Shown: one piece after another, positions 17,826 through 26,990 of the stretch
Layout: every line of letters begins with the position of its first letter
Numbering within the stretch: position 1 is the first letter of the stretch
From: [Limnothrix rosea] IAM M-220
Lineage (GTDB): Bacteria; Cyanobacteriota; Cyanobacteriia; Cyanobacteriales; MRBY01
Reading direction: 5' to 3'
DNA: 64,000 nt
Assembly (NCBI RefSeq): GCF_001904615.1
Contig: NZ_MRBY01000014.1
Coordinates: 19,647 to 83,646 of the forward strand
Made by a program: the position numbers and the translations under genes
Notes under the pieces: model-generated
The model's input: the letters and a program-made list of their open reading frames with translations, nothing else
What the model was told of the DNA's origin: nothing
Databases searched by the model: none

Positions 17826-19652
17826 TCAGTCTCGGATCTGGAGACGATTATCGGTGAGGAGACCACCAGCGGCTGCAATGCCTCCTTGCTTTTTCACATA
17901 AGTCGCGAGTGTCTCTCGCAATAACAAATTTGTGTCTTTGGTCGGTAAGTTATCTAATTTCACAGGTGCGAAACCTTCTAATGCACTGAGATGTTCCCAC
18001 GGAAGCGCCGTTTGCCTTAAGAAGCTATGGCTGACGATCGTCAAGGTTTTTCCTAACTGATCTTGGAGGGGATGGTTGCCGACCCAAACATCTGAAATGC
18101 TAGTGCTATGGCGGTCTGCACCGAGGTGGATGGTGTAGCGAATTTGCGTACTGAATTGAATAAACCCTCGCTCAAGATGGGGTTCACCGGGACGGTTGGC
18201 GCGGCGGGCATTGTCTAATAGAAATTGCCATAGTTGTTCTCCTGTCAGCTGAAATAGTGTAAGGGTGTCGGCATAGGGCATCAGGGCAAACCAGTCGGCG
18301 TAGGTTAATGTGCCTTTTGGTAAACCTGTTTTAAGAATTGCGGCATCGGTCATTGCCAGATCAACGCCATAGCCTTGGGCTTTTACTTGGGTTAGCAGGC
18401 CTGCTGTGACAAAGTTGGCGATCGCCAACTCCCGACTTGCAAAATCATTTAAGACCGCATCAATGCCTAAATCCGGATGGGGCTCGACGATACCAAGGGA
18501 CTGATTTAATTTGTGCTTCAGGGACTGCACCACAGGCTCAACGTAATTGGTTTCAAAGGGTTGATCAATGGGTAGATCAGCCGTCGTCGTCAGTTTGGCA
18601 TTGGTCACGGTGACGGTGTGCTGACTCTGTAAGGTTAGGGTCACTTCTCCGATGAAACGCCCCATGGCTCCGGCCTGCATGATCGGAATGCCATTGACGA
18701 TATTTTTATGATTTAGCCCCGTTTCATTTAAAACATGGTGGGTGTGACCACCGATAATCGCATCAACTGCCCCATAGGGTAAAGCTTCTGCGAGTTGGCG
18801 ATCGCCATACCCTTCCACCGTAGCGCTCGTCGCGTGCAGATCATAGCCGAGGTGACTCAAAATAATCAGCACATGGCAGTAGGGACGCAACACAGGCAGC
18901 AAATTATTAACCACATCCACCGGATCCGCAAACTGGAGTAATTTCGCTTCCGCACTTTTCATTTGTGCCGTCGTCGTTAACCCAATAATGCCGACACGCA
19001 CCCCTTTGATATCGATCAAAGCCGCAGGATGAACTTGCGACTTTAGGGGAGCCGGGACGTAGAGATTGGCAGACAAAACAGGAAAATTCTGGGCACGGCC
19101 AATAATTTGACTGAGAGTGTGTGTCCCTAAATCAAGATCATGGTTGCCCAATGTCGCCACATCCACCCCAAGCTCTTGATACAGCTCATAGGGATGATTT
19201 TGGTTTGCCATCAAAATATCGAAGGGTGTCCCCACCATATCGTCCCCTGCCGAAAGGAGCATTACGCCCCCCTGGGGATTGTCATAGTATTTTTGCCACT
19301 GGTGTTTATAACGGGAAACAATACGGGAAAAAATTGGCGAACAGCCCATCTCCGTTAGATGGCTCATCCGTCCGTGGAGATCATTAAAGTGAAGAATCTT
19401 TAAACGAAATGGAGTTTGAATCGGTAAGCTTGCAGCGGCGGGAATTTGATAACGACTCGACAGTTCGGGCTCAACTTCGATATTGGTAATCGGTTGGGTA
19501 GCATTGCCCCATAGCAAAAATCGCTGTCGTCGATTGTGGGGAGTTTGAAACGGACAAGCCCTGAGCGTTAGGGGATTATGGGCGGGAAATGCCACTTCTT
19601 CGCGGTGTGAAGGGAGTCGCTTTTTTTGACTAGGTTGTTTATCTCGTTGCAT
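17826..19652 (-). CDS. 5'-nucleotidase / metallophosphoesterase (UshA-like)
   Basis: A 608-residue two-domain enzyme. The N-terminal calcineurin-like domain (from about 90) shows metal-binding motifs LHFNDLHGR, SAGDDMVG, LGNHDLD and GGHTHHVL. The C-terminal 5'-nucleotidase substrate domain (from about 375) has MTDAAILKTGLPKG and LMPYADTLTLF. The family hydrolyses nucleotides, UDP-sugars or cyclic dinucleotides. No signal peptide is seen: the N-terminus is basic and polar (MQRDKQPSQKKR), unlike periplasmic UshA. A cytoplasmic location, or a true start further in, is possible. Confidence 0.85.
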   Translation of the reverse strand: MQRDKQPSQKKRLPSHREEVAFPAHNPLTLRACPFQTPHNRRQRFLLWGNATQPITNIEVEPELSSRYQIPAAASLPIQTPFRLKILHFNDLHGRMSHLTEMGCSPIFSRIVSRYKHQWQKYYDNPQGGVMLLSAGDDMVGTPFDILMANQNHPYELYQELGVDVATLGNHDLDLGTHTLSQIIGRAQNFPVLSANLYVPAPLKSQVHPAALIDIKGVRVGIIGLTTTAQMKSAEAKLLQFADPVDVVNNLLPVLRPYCHVLIILSHLGYDLHATSATVEGYGDRQLAEALPYGAVDAIIGGHTHHVLNETGLNHKNIVNGIPIMQAGAMGRFIGEVTLTLQSQHTVTVTNAKLTTTADLPIDQPFETNYVEPVVQSLKHKLNQSLGIVEPHPDLGIDAVLNDFASRELAIANFVTAGLLTQVKAQGYGVDLAMTDAAILKTGLPKGTLTYADWFALMPYADTLTLFQLTGEQLWQFLLDNARRANRPGEPHLERGFIQFSTQIRYTIHLGADRHSTSISDVWVGNHPLQDQLGKTLTIVSHSFLRQTALPWEHLSALEGFAPVKLDNLPTKDTNLLLRETLATYVKKQGGIAAAGGLLTDNRLQIRD

Positions 19653-20013
19653 TATCCCATGATTTTAAGGTTGAAATCGGGCTAGGTTAAAGCCTCAAAT
19701 GATCAGCTCTTGCGAATGTTAAATACAACAATTTAACAAGCTATTTTTTATTTTTTGGCAGGTGGACAAAAGGAATTATGAGCCTAAATGATTGACCAAG
19801 TTGATTCCTTTCGGTGTAGCTATCCTATGACAAGGAGGAATACTTAGTGACAGTTTTCTGGAATGCTTTACCTCTGTGTTTCAGGGAATTTCTCTGAGAT
19901 TTACATAGTTCATTAATCGTGAAGTTAAGGGAATGTTATTTTTTTAGCTCATTTAGTTATGGTCAAATATTGGTCGAAGCCCATCCATGGGAGATGAATC
20001 GATCAAGGGTCAA
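19653..20013. other. Intergenic region, no gene seen
   Basis: The gap between the 5'-nucleotidase start and the end of the next gene is 498 bases. Apart from the terminator hairpin at its right part, no coding frame or RNA fold was recognised. The left end must carry the promoter of the 5'-nucleotidase gene. Confidence 0.45.
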
Positions 20014-20047
20014 TAAAAAGAGACACAGCGATGGCCATGTCCCTTTT
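20014..20047 (-). terminator. Rho-independent terminator behind mechanosensitive-channel gene
   Basis: On the minus strand GGGACA pairs with TGTCTC around a short loop and is followed by TTTTT. It lies about 100 bases after the stop at 20151 and faces the right way for that gene. Confidence 0.65.
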
Positions 20048-20150
20048 AGTCTCAAATAATTTTATTTAGAAAAAGTACTGTTCTAGCTTGAATTGTCTTT
20101 TTGAGAAATCACGATAGGTTTTAGAACAAATTTCTGGATTAAATACGTGA

Positions 20151-21779
20151 CTAGTACGTGGGTGGAGAGGGAGGAGTGGTGTTGTCATCTTTCATGGAAT
20201 CCAACCAGTTACGAACCTGCTCACCAGCAATTTCTTTACCGCCAAGGCCAAAGGCAATGGCGATCGCCACAGCGATACCACCAGCGAGGAGACCGAAGGC
20301 AAGATTGACAATATTCGTTGCGATGCCCATTTGCTCCAGCGCCATTGCACCAACAAGGGTGAGGATAATGATACGAGCGGCCTGACCAAGAATCTTGGAC
20401 TGACGGGAGCCGGAGGAGGAGAGAGCACGGTAGGAAATATTGGAGAAGTATAGACCTAAGGCAAAGATCAACAACGCCACTAAAACTTGACCGGCGATCG
20501 CCAAAATAATACCGACCACAGAAGTTAATGCCTCAATTTCAAGGACATCAACCGCCGTAAGGGTCGCGATCAAAAGAATAACAACGAGGGACACCGTACC
20601 CATCACCTGGGAAGGTGTTTTAGCGGGTTTACCTGCTTCACCATCGGCAGGCGTTGCGCCAATCATACCGTCAAGACCAAGCCAAGTGAGGACATTGTCA
20701 AAACCAAAACCCGTTAGGACATTGGTCACCAACTCAGACACATAATCACCAACAACATAGGCAAAGGTCAGGATAATCGATGCACCGAGAATTTTCGGTA
20801 ACAGCATCAATACTTGATCCAACATGGCGATCGCCGGCGTTGCAATGGCCTCAATCTGAGCAACCTCTAACGCAGAAATCGCCACAGGGATCAACACTAA
20901 AATATAAGCAATCGTACCGAGGATCCAAGAAAGAGACTGACGACCGTCAGTACCCGTGAGACCCATCTTTGCACCGAAGCTATCCACACCAGTCGCTTTC
21001 AGGACATTAGTCACCAAACGACGGACAATCTGAGCAATAAACCAGCCCACAACGCCGATCAGAACGGCCGCAAACAGGTCAGGCAAGATCAGGAGAACTT
21101 CATCCACCAAACCCTGAAGTGGCGCAAGGGTGCTCTCTAGGCCAAGGGTTTCCAGAATTGGCGTGAGGAAGAAAAAGAAAACAAACCAATAAAGCGCATT
21201 ACCGATAGTTTCAGTAACACCAAGGTCTTCCTGACCATCACCATCGAGGTCAACCATTTCTTGGTTGAGACGCTTATCGAGATCGAAGGAGCCAAGACCT
21301 TTAATCACGATTAACCTGACAATGGTTGCAATCAGCCAAGCCACACCAAGCCACAATGCTGCACCAAAAAGCTGGGGCACAAAATTAGTAACTTCGCTTA
21401 ATAGCTCATTGAGAGGCGTATATACAGCATCGAGTTGCAACGTCTCAAGGGCAGCAACAATGGTGAATAAAATCACCAACCAAAAGGTCGTACCGGCAAC
21501 CCATTTTTCAATGGGAAGATCTGTTTTTTCGTCTGCACCAGTCACCCAGGCAGCGATTTTATTGTCGATTTCTGTTCGACTGAGTAATCCTTGAATAATA
21601 GATTTGACAATAAGTGCCACGATCCAACCAACCACCAAAATGGCGATCGCCTTCACGATGTTAATAGCGTCCATGCCAAGGAGATTTTTCAACTCATCTG
21701 GCAGGGCTTGCAACGCAATCAACGGGTGATAGGGGATCGATGTTGGCACAAGAGAAAGGGATTCAATCAACTGTGACAT
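20151..21779 (-). CDS. Mechanosensitive-channel-like protein with repeated TM-helix modules
   Basis: The ATG at 21779 (MSQLIESLSLVPTS) is preferred to an in-frame TTG at 21809, giving 542 residues. The protein consists of at least four repeats of an amphipathic transmembrane helix module (for example IAILVVGWIVALIVKSII, LFGAALWLGVAWLIATIV, LFAAVLIGVVGWFIAQIV) known as the conserved TM-helix of MscS-related proteins. A short cytosolic tail (GKEIAGEQVRNWLDS) ends it. No MscS beta domain is seen. A role in osmotic or ion homeostasis at the inner membrane is inferred from the family. Confidence 0.78.
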   Translation of the reverse strand: MSQLIESLSLVPTSIPYHPLIALQALPDELKNLLGMDAINIVKAIAILVVGWIVALIVKSIIQGLLSRTEIDNKIAAWVTGADEKTDLPIEKWVAGTTFWLVILFTIVAALETLQLDAVYTPLNELLSEVTNFVPQLFGAALWLGVAWLIATIVRLIVIKGLGSFDLDKRLNQEMVDLDGDGQEDLGVTETIGNALYWFVFFFFLTPILETLGLESTLAPLQGLVDEVLLILPDLFAAVLIGVVGWFIAQIVRRLVTNVLKATGVDSFGAKMGLTGTDGRQSLSWILGTIAYILVLIPVAISALEVAQIEAIATPAIAMLDQVLMLLPKILGASIILTFAYVVGDYVSELVTNVLTGFGFDNVLTWLGLDGMIGATPADGEAGKPAKTPSQVMGTVSLVVILLIATLTAVDVLEIEALTSVVGIILAIAGQVLVALLIFALGLYFSNISYRALSSSGSRQSKILGQAARIIILTLVGAMALEQMGIATNIVNLAFGLLAGGIAVAIAIAFGLGGKEIAGEQVRNWLDSMKDDNTTPPSPPTY

Positions 21780-21985
21780 CGTTTCTAAACTCAAAATTCG
21801 AGTGTTCAATTTAAAAAATTATGACAAGAGTCCATAGATATACCTACGTAGTTTTGTCACAACCATAACCTTACAAAGAAGCAGAACATTATTCACCCGT
21901 CAAAAGTCTAAAATATCCAGAATTCGCTATATTTTTTGTCGTAACTTAAGGAAAATCAACCTCAAAAGGTAAGTACAGAACATTC

Positions 21986-22429
21986 ATGGAAGTTTTTGAG
22001 CAATCAATCCAAGTTCGGGCAAGTGCGACTTGCATTGAACAATGTTTTACGGATTTACCGACCATGCACCGTTGGCTCAATCCGATGTTGCGCTGTGAGC
22101 CTGTCGGCCAAGAGTGGAGTACGGCTTTAGAGAGTCGCAGTCGTTTTTGGCTCAGGATTCCCCTTGTTAATCTGGTGCTCAATAATCAAGTGGTGGAGCG
22201 GGAACCGGGCTTAATCGTCTGGCAGTTTTCTGGTTTTTTCCGGGGGCGGGATCGCTGGGAATGTGTCCCTAATGAAACGGGTACACAATTGATCAATCGT
22301 TTTCAGTTTGACATTCCTAATCCTATGATCCGCTGGGGGTTCCATCTGTTTGCGGCTCGCCTGACTAAAAAAGATATGCAGGCGCAATTACGGCGCATTA
22401 AGGCGATCGCCGAATCTATCCAACCCTAA
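21986..22429 (+). CDS. SRPBCC-fold (polyketide cyclase/START-like) protein
   Basis: A protein of 147 residues. The N-terminus MEVFEQSIQVRASATCIEQCFTDLPTM.. and the later IVWQFSGFF and RWECVPNETGTQLINRFQF fit the SRPBCC superfamily, whose members bind hydrophobic ligands in a deep cavity. Single-gene cyanobacterial members of this size are mostly uncharacterised. No partner gene suggests a ligand. Confidence 0.72.
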   Translation: MEVFEQSIQVRASATCIEQCFTDLPTMHRWLNPMLRCEPVGQEWSTALESRSRFWLRIPLVNLVLNNQVVEREPGLIVWQFSGFFRGRDRWECVPNETGTQLINRFQFDIPNPMIRWGFHLFAARLTKKDMQAQLRRIKAIAESIQP

Positions 22430-22601
22430 TGGGCTCACAAGTCTCTAGGGACAACCATCGACGGTCAGATAACGGTCAGATAAACGATAGGCAAATGGAT
22501 CGAGAAAGTTTTAGGTCTCAGAAAACGTTTAAGATAAAACAAGCAACATAATTCCCTGAATGTGAATGTATAGTCTCGATCTCACACTGAAATATAGCCC
22601 C

Positions 22602-22838
22602 ATGCCAGTTTCCGTCCAACGTAAAGAGGAAGAGGCAGCCAAAGCACTGTACCAATCTGTACTAGAGGCCATGAAAGCAGACCCCGCAACGATTGTCGAA
22701 CTCACTTGCGAAAAGGATGAAGACAAAAAAGTAGCGTTTGTAAGTGATCAGATCAGTGCAGTCATTCTCAACAAACGTAGTGGTGCAGCCGCTTCTGGTC
22801 GGACACCGGGCTTCTTTGCAACCCAAAATGCCGAATAG
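22602..22838 (+). CDS. Small conserved hypothetical protein
   Basis: The start at 22602 (MPVSVQRKEEEAAKALYQS) gives 78 residues; an ATG at 22566 would add twelve residues. The protein is charged and helical in the first half and ends in a flexible Gly/Ala tail (GAAASGRTPGFFATQ). No domain is recognised. A good terminator directly follows, and the frame has normal codon use for the window, so it is likely real. Function unknown. Confidence 0.6.
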   Translation: MPVSVQRKEEEAAKALYQSVLEAMKADPATIVELTCEKDEDKKVAFVSDQISAVILNKRSGAAASGRTPGFFATQNAE

Positions 22839-22857
22839 GTTTCTAGCTTTGCTTTGG

Positions 22858-22887
22858 GAGGCTTACGGATGGTAGGTCTCTTTTTTT
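22858..22887 (+). terminator. Rho-independent terminator after small hypothetical gene
   Basis: A 9-bp stem with wobble pairs (GAGGCTTAC with GTAGGTCTC), a five-base loop and seven T. It ends 21 bases before the ABC ATPase start and separates the two genes. Confidence 0.65.
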
Positions 22888-22908
22888 ATTTATTTTTCTT
22901 TCTAGCCC

Positions 22909-23577
22909 ATGACTATGCCGGCGATCGCCGTTCAGAATCTCAACTTTAGTTGGCAATCCGACCGCAAAATCCTTGACCATTGCAATCTCGACGTTCCCAA
23001 AGGTGAATTTTGGATGCTCCTCGGCGCTAATGGCAGCGGTAAATCCACCTTACTTCGCATCCTCGCCGGGCTCCTCCAACCAACCTCTGGGGCAGTAAAA
23101 CTTACCCAACCCCTCGGCTTTGTCTTCCAAAATCCCGACCATCAGCTGGTGATGCCCACAGTAGGCGCTGATGTTGCGTTTGGATTAGTCGCCGAAAAAT
23201 TATCAATGCAAGCCACCAAAGAACGGGTTTCCGAAGCCCTGACAGCAGTCGGCTTAGAAGCCTTTGCCCGCCGTCCAATCTATGCCCTCAGCGGTGGACA
23301 GAAACAACGAGTAGCGATTGCCGGGGCGATCGCCCGCCATTGCGAAGTACTACTCCTCGACGAACCGACCGCCTTACTAGACGGCGATACCCAACTCGAC
23401 CTTGTACGGCAAGTCCGCAACCTCGTCAAAGAACGAGGCATGACCGCCCTCTGGGTGACCCACCGCCTCGACGAACTAGACTACAGCGATGGCGCTTTCC
23501 TACTAGAAGATGGTCGCGTCGTTGAACAAGGCAACCCCCAAAAACTAAAACATCGTCTCCAAACAACCCACCCTTAA
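22909..23577 (+). CDS. ABC transporter ATP-binding protein (CbiO/ECF-like)
   Basis: A 222-residue stand-alone ATPase with Walker A GANGSGKST, Q-loop VFQNPDHQLVMP, signature LSGGQKQR, Walker B VLLLDEPT and the H-loop in WVTHRLDEL. The Q-loop sequence PDHQL is typical of the CbiO/EcfA group that drives metal or vitamin uptake, and of the plastid ABCI10/11 relatives. No permease is adjacent, so its partner is encoded elsewhere. It runs into dut with a 31-base gap and may be co-transcribed with it. Confidence 0.88.
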   Translation: MTMPAIAVQNLNFSWQSDRKILDHCNLDVPKGEFWMLLGANGSGKSTLLRILAGLLQPTSGAVKLTQPLGFVFQNPDHQLVMPTVGADVAFGLVAEKLSMQATKERVSEALTAVGLEAFARRPIYALSGGQKQRVAIAGAIARHCEVLLLDEPTALLDGDTQLDLVRQVRNLVKERGMTALWVTHRLDELDYSDGAFLLEDGRVVEQGNPQKLKHRLQTTHP

Positions 23578-23608
23578 ATCCCACCCTTAACCATTCTTCC
23601 TTTTTTCC

Positions 23609-24037
23609 ATGGATCTCCGTCTCCGTAAACTCCACCCCGATGCCATCATTCCCCAGTACCAACACCAAGGCGACGCAGGCATAGACTTACACGCCATTGA
23701 AGCCATGGCGATCGCCCCCCAGACCACCGCCCTCATCAAAACAGGACTAGCCGCCGAAATCCCCCTCACAACAGAACTACAAATCCGTCCCCGTAGCGGA
23801 CTAGCCCTCAAACACAGCATCACAGTACTCAATACCCCCGGCACAATAGATGCCAACTATCGCGGCGAAATCGGGATTATTCTCATCAACCACGGCTCTG
23901 AAACATTCCAAGTCACACCCGGCATGAGAGTTGCCCAAATGGTCATGGCCAATATTGTTCAGGCCAACATCATTGAAGTCACCGAACTTTCAAATACCAC
24001 CAGAGGTTCGGACGGGTTCGGTTCTACAGGGCGGTAA
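23609..24037 (+). CDS. dut: Deoxyuridine 5'-triphosphate nucleotidohydrolase (dUTPase)
   Basis: A 142-residue trimeric-type dUTPase with the family motifs in order: [39 protein letters not shown] and the C-terminal lid [11 protein letters not shown]. It hydrolyses dUTP to dUMP and pyrophosphate, keeping uracil out of DNA and supplying dTMP synthesis. The start at 23609 gives the normal length. Confidence 0.95.
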   Translation: MDLRLRKLHPDAIIPQYQHQGDAGIDLHAIEAMAIAPQTTALIKTGLAAEIPLTTELQIRPRSGLALKHSITVLNTPGTIDANYRGEIGIILINHGSETFQVTPGMRVAQMVMANIVQANIIEVTELSNTTRGSDGFGSTGR

Positions 24038-24102
24038 TTTTCCATAACACTAAGCTAAATTAGAAATAACAGCGCAGTTGGCAATAGGTTGCAAGAATCC
24101 CA

Positions 24103-24966
24103 ATGGACTTATCTTTATTTGTAGGCGTATTCTTTGGTGGCATTGGCTCATTTGCCATCCTCAAAACACTCCACAAAAAAGAAGTCGCCAAACTCAAAAG
24201 ATATTTCTCCAACCAACAAGAAACCTACGCCGAAGAATTTCAACAAAAAGTCAAATCCCACGGCGAACTTATTAGCGAACAGCAAGCCCGCTACATCGCT
24301 GAAATCGAAAAGCTCCAACAACAAATCCATCAGCAAACAGCCGAAAAAGAAAATGTTCTGACACAGCTTGAAAAAGAAAAAGAACTAAACCACGCTCACC
24401 AGAAAAAACTCCGCGAAAACAATCAAGACATTGACGAAATCCTCGAATCCTTAGAAAAACACCAGCAAAGTCTCATTGACAGCAAAGACGTAGAAATCCA
24501 AGCCCTACAAGCACAAAATAAAATCCTTGCCATCAATCTTGAGCAGCTTAAGGTGGAGCTATTTACTCTCAAGCAAAATCGCATTGCAAAAACTGCGCAA
24601 AACGATGAGACTGGCGACTCTTCCAGTTGGACAATCGATCAAATTACTGAGCTTTTACAAACCTTATTTCCAGATATAACCTTACTACGAGATTCTGTAG
24701 CCGTACTAGCTTCACAGCCAGAAAATCTCGTCAAACTCATTAAAGCCATTAAAGATATTTATGACGGTCATCCCTATTCACCGACAAAAGTTAGAGCGAC
24801 AGATAAAAAATGGACAGAATGTCGTGTCCCTCACATTAATTTAATGCGCATCTATTTTCAGAAGTGCAAAAAAGCATCTGGCTATCAAATTCTGATTTCA
24901 CCTAAAAAAAATCAAAAAAGCCAAGATCAAGATTACGAATGGCTCAAAAGTCACCAAGCTTGTTAG
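24103..24966 (+). CDS. Membrane-anchored coiled-coil protein with unusual C-terminal domain
   Basis: A protein of 287 residues. One membrane helix at 4-21 (LSLFVGVFFGGIGSFAIL) is followed by a long Gln/Glu/Lys-rich coiled coil (about 25-165). The last 110 residues form a separate domain. Its end (INLMRIYFQKCKKASGYQIL, then ISPKKNQ, then DYEWLKSH) resembles the last strands of RelE/ParE-type folds, where a basic KK pair follows a beta hairpin. The resemblance is by eye only. The gene is lysine- and AAA-rich compared with its neighbours. Function unknown. Confidence 0.6.
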   Translation: MDLSLFVGVFFGGIGSFAILKTLHKKEVAKLKRYFSNQQETYAEEFQQKVKSHGELISEQQARYIAEIEKLQQQIHQQTAEKENVLTQLEKEKELNHAHQKKLRENNQDIDEILESLEKHQQSLIDSKDVEIQALQAQNKILAINLEQLKVELFTLKQNRIAKTAQNDETGDSSSWTIDQITELLQTLFPDITLLRDSVAVLASQPENLVKLIKAIKDIYDGHPYSPTKVRATDKKWTECRVPHINLMRIYFQKCKKASGYQILISPKKNQKSQDQDYEWLKSHQAC

Positions 24967-24978
24967 CACTTGAAAATG

Positions 24979-25377
24979 TCAAGGATGATCAATAGTTGTT
25001 TCTATGGTGAGTTGCTCAGATAAAAAACGATGGACTGGACAACGATCGCCGATCTCCTTGAGCCGTGCCCTCTGAGCTTCATCTAAATCCCCCGAAAATA
25101 TGAGTTGTGCTTGCACAAAAGGTTTTTCCTTAGCAGAAGACCGTTCATAATTTATCTGGACATCGACAGTATCCAGAGACCACCCCCTACGCTCCGCATA
25201 CATCCTGATCGTAATGGCTTTGCAAGCCCCCAAACCCGCCAAAACATATTCCATGGGAGTCGCCCCGCGATCATCACCACCAATGCTTGAGGGTTCATCA
25301 GCAACAAATTGAAAATCACGAACAGAAACGTTTTGACCATAGCGTGTGCCGTTGGATGAAACATTGATCGTTGCCAT
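24979..25377 (-). CDS. OsmC/Ohr-family peroxidase-like protein
   Basis: A 132-residue OsmC-fold protein. The two redox cysteines are visible in LAGLGACKAITIRMY and GDRCPVHRFL. The family reduces organic hydroperoxides using lipoyl or thiol donors, though the YhfA-like subgroup may do something else. It is the last gene of a minus-strand group with a cupin protein (38-base gap) and a TetR regulator, which suggests a response to a reactive compound. Confidence 0.88.
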   Translation of the reverse strand: MATINVSSNGTRYGQNVSVRDFQFVADEPSSIGGDDRGATPMEYVLAGLGACKAITIRMYAERRGWSLDTVDVQINYERSSAKEKPFVQAQLIFSGDLDEAQRARLKEIGDRCPVHRFLSEQLTIETTIDHP

Positions 25378-25415
25378 AACAAAATACCTACAAATTATTT
25401 GATGTCATCAACCGA

Positions 25416-26069
25416 TTAGGATAAATGCCCTGTTTTGACATAGATAAGGCAACCTTCGTCACTAAAAGGTGTGTGAATACTATTGGGCGGATTCCGTAGC
25501 CAAGTACCTTGAGGATAAACGCCTTGTTCGTCAGCAAAAGTTCCTTCTAGGACGAAAATTTCTTCACCTCCCCAATGGCGATGGGTTTGAAATTTTGTGC
25601 CCGACTCCCATTTCACAAGAGCCACACTTTCAGTGCCATGGGCATGGAGTGGCAGTACGCTCAACCCCCTCACCATTCCCGGCAACCAATGTTCTGCATT
25701 AGTATCAATGACTTTTTGTTGATCATCTTCAGGCGACATTTGCCAAAGCTTAACGAAAATAGTACAGCCCGCTTCGCTAAAGGGAGTATGGCTAGAGCCA
25801 ACGGGATTGCGCCCATAGGTTCCCGGAGGATAATCGCCATGCTCATCGGAAAAGATACCTTCTAGAACAAAAAACTCCTCACCGCCACCGTGGGTATGGG
25901 CAGAAAAATGACTACCCGGTGCATATTTCACTAAAGAAGTTGCCCGCGCGACTTCTGCGCCATCTCGATCTAACATGCGCCTTTGCACACCTCCCATTGG
26001 GGACGCTTGCCAATCTAACTGTTCGGTTTCAATAACAGCTCGCTGGTTTAAGTCGGCATTAATTTTCAT
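25416..26069 (-). CDS. Bicupin protein of ChrR-like type
   Basis: A 217-residue protein made of two cupin repeats, each with a full metal motif: HFSAHTHGGGEEFFVLEG in the first half and FQTHRHWGGEEIFVLEG in the second. Both repeats end alike (NPVGSSHTPFSEAGC and NPPNSIHTPFSDEGC), so they arose by internal duplication. The pattern is that of the ChrR cupin domain, without the anti-sigma N-terminus. A metal-dependent enzyme or sensor of oxidants is likely. It lies between tetR and osmC on the same strand. Confidence 0.85.
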   Translation of the reverse strand: MKINADLNQRAVIETEQLDWQASPMGGVQRRMLDRDGAEVARATSLVKYAPGSHFSAHTHGGGEEFFVLEGIFSDEHGDYPPGTYGRNPVGSSHTPFSEAGCTIFVKLWQMSPEDDQQKVIDTNAEHWLPGMVRGLSVLPLHAHGTESVALVKWESGTKFQTHRHWGGEEIFVLEGTFADEQGVYPQGTWLRNPPNSIHTPFSDEGCLIYVKTGHLS

Positions 26070-26109
26070 ACATTAACGAAATTAGCGTACAGTTGAGCAC
26101 CATCAATAT

Positions 26110-26688
26110 TTAAAATTCCATGGAAAATTTAGCACCCAAGAGTGGCTCAATAATTTGATCAAAGGTTTCAAAGGGATTGTTTGAAGAGCGGGCAATCAGT
26201 TGTGCGCCTTGCAATAGTGCAATTAACCCCTTTGCTTCGACCTGCACCGAAGAGGAACATTCCCACAAACCAGCGTTACAACCTTTCTGTAAAAGCTCAA
26301 CAAGCCAAGCCTCTGCTTCTTGAAAAAATAACTGGATTTCCGCTTGGGTCGCTTCTGGTAAAACAGCAAAATCGGCTGACAGCATGGCACATAGACAAAT
26401 TTGATTTTTGTCGAGGCCATGGCGGTATAAACCAGTAAATTGCATCAGCTGAACGTCAAAACGTGTCGATGAGGCTGCAATCCAAGCGCAATCTCGACCC
26501 ATATTTTTGCGATATCGTTTAACTAGCGATCGCACTAGATTGTCTTTAGAGGCAAAGTGATAGTGGATACTGGCCTTGCGAATACCGACTTCCTCGGCAA
26601 TATCGGCATAACTAAAGGCGCTATAGCCTCGATTACGGACAATATCTTGGGCAACGTCAAGTATTTTAGTGGCTGTTTTACTTTCCAT
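26110..26688 (-). CDS. TetR-family transcriptional regulator
   Basis: The ATG at 26688 (MESKTATKILDVAQDIVRNR) gives 192 residues, normal for the family. A longer frame from 26757 would start upstream of a likely operator and add non-homologous residues. GGTAGGTG just upstream can serve as ribosome binding site. The N-terminal helix-turn-helix is clear (YSAFSYADIAEEVGIRKASI, then HYHFASKDNLV). The effector-binding half is of the TetR_C type with two Cys near residue 104. It probably represses itself and the cupin and osmC genes downstream. Confidence 0.88.
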   Translation of the reverse strand: MESKTATKILDVAQDIVRNRGYSAFSYADIAEEVGIRKASIHYHFASKDNLVRSLVKRYRKNMGRDCAWIAASSTRFDVQLMQFTGLYRHGLDKNQICLCAMLSADFAVLPEATQAEIQLFFQEAEAWLVELLQKGCNAGLWECSSSVQVEAKGLIALLQGAQLIARSSNNPFETFDQIIEPLLGAKFSMEF

Positions 26689-26697
26689 ACATAAAGC

Positions 26698-26719
26698 ACC
26701 TACCATTTGATAGGTTGGT
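26698..26719. promoter_or_regulatory. Candidate TetR operator (22-bp imperfect inverted repeat)
   Basis: ACCTACC and GGTTGGT form an inverted repeat with one mismatch around an 8-base spacer, 9 bases upstream of the tetR ATG. Size, symmetry and position suit a TetR dimer site. Confidence 0.45.
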
Positions 26720-26990
26720 TTCAAGTTTGTTTTTTTGAAGAGTAGGCGATCGCCCAAGTTTTGATTAAAAAGTCATCTTAAATCTATAAGAATAGACCCT
26801 AACTGCGGCTTGACACAGATTTTTAATATTAAAAATAACGTTAATGATTACCGAAAAAAATTAGGCTTTCAGAAATGGATCCTTTTTTTCTAGATCGCCA
26901 TATCAAATTGATTTTGTCGGGAGCGTAGCGAATGTAAAGACTTGTGATAATCTGGCTTGTGGCTTTCGTAACTGTCATAAGGAGAATATT

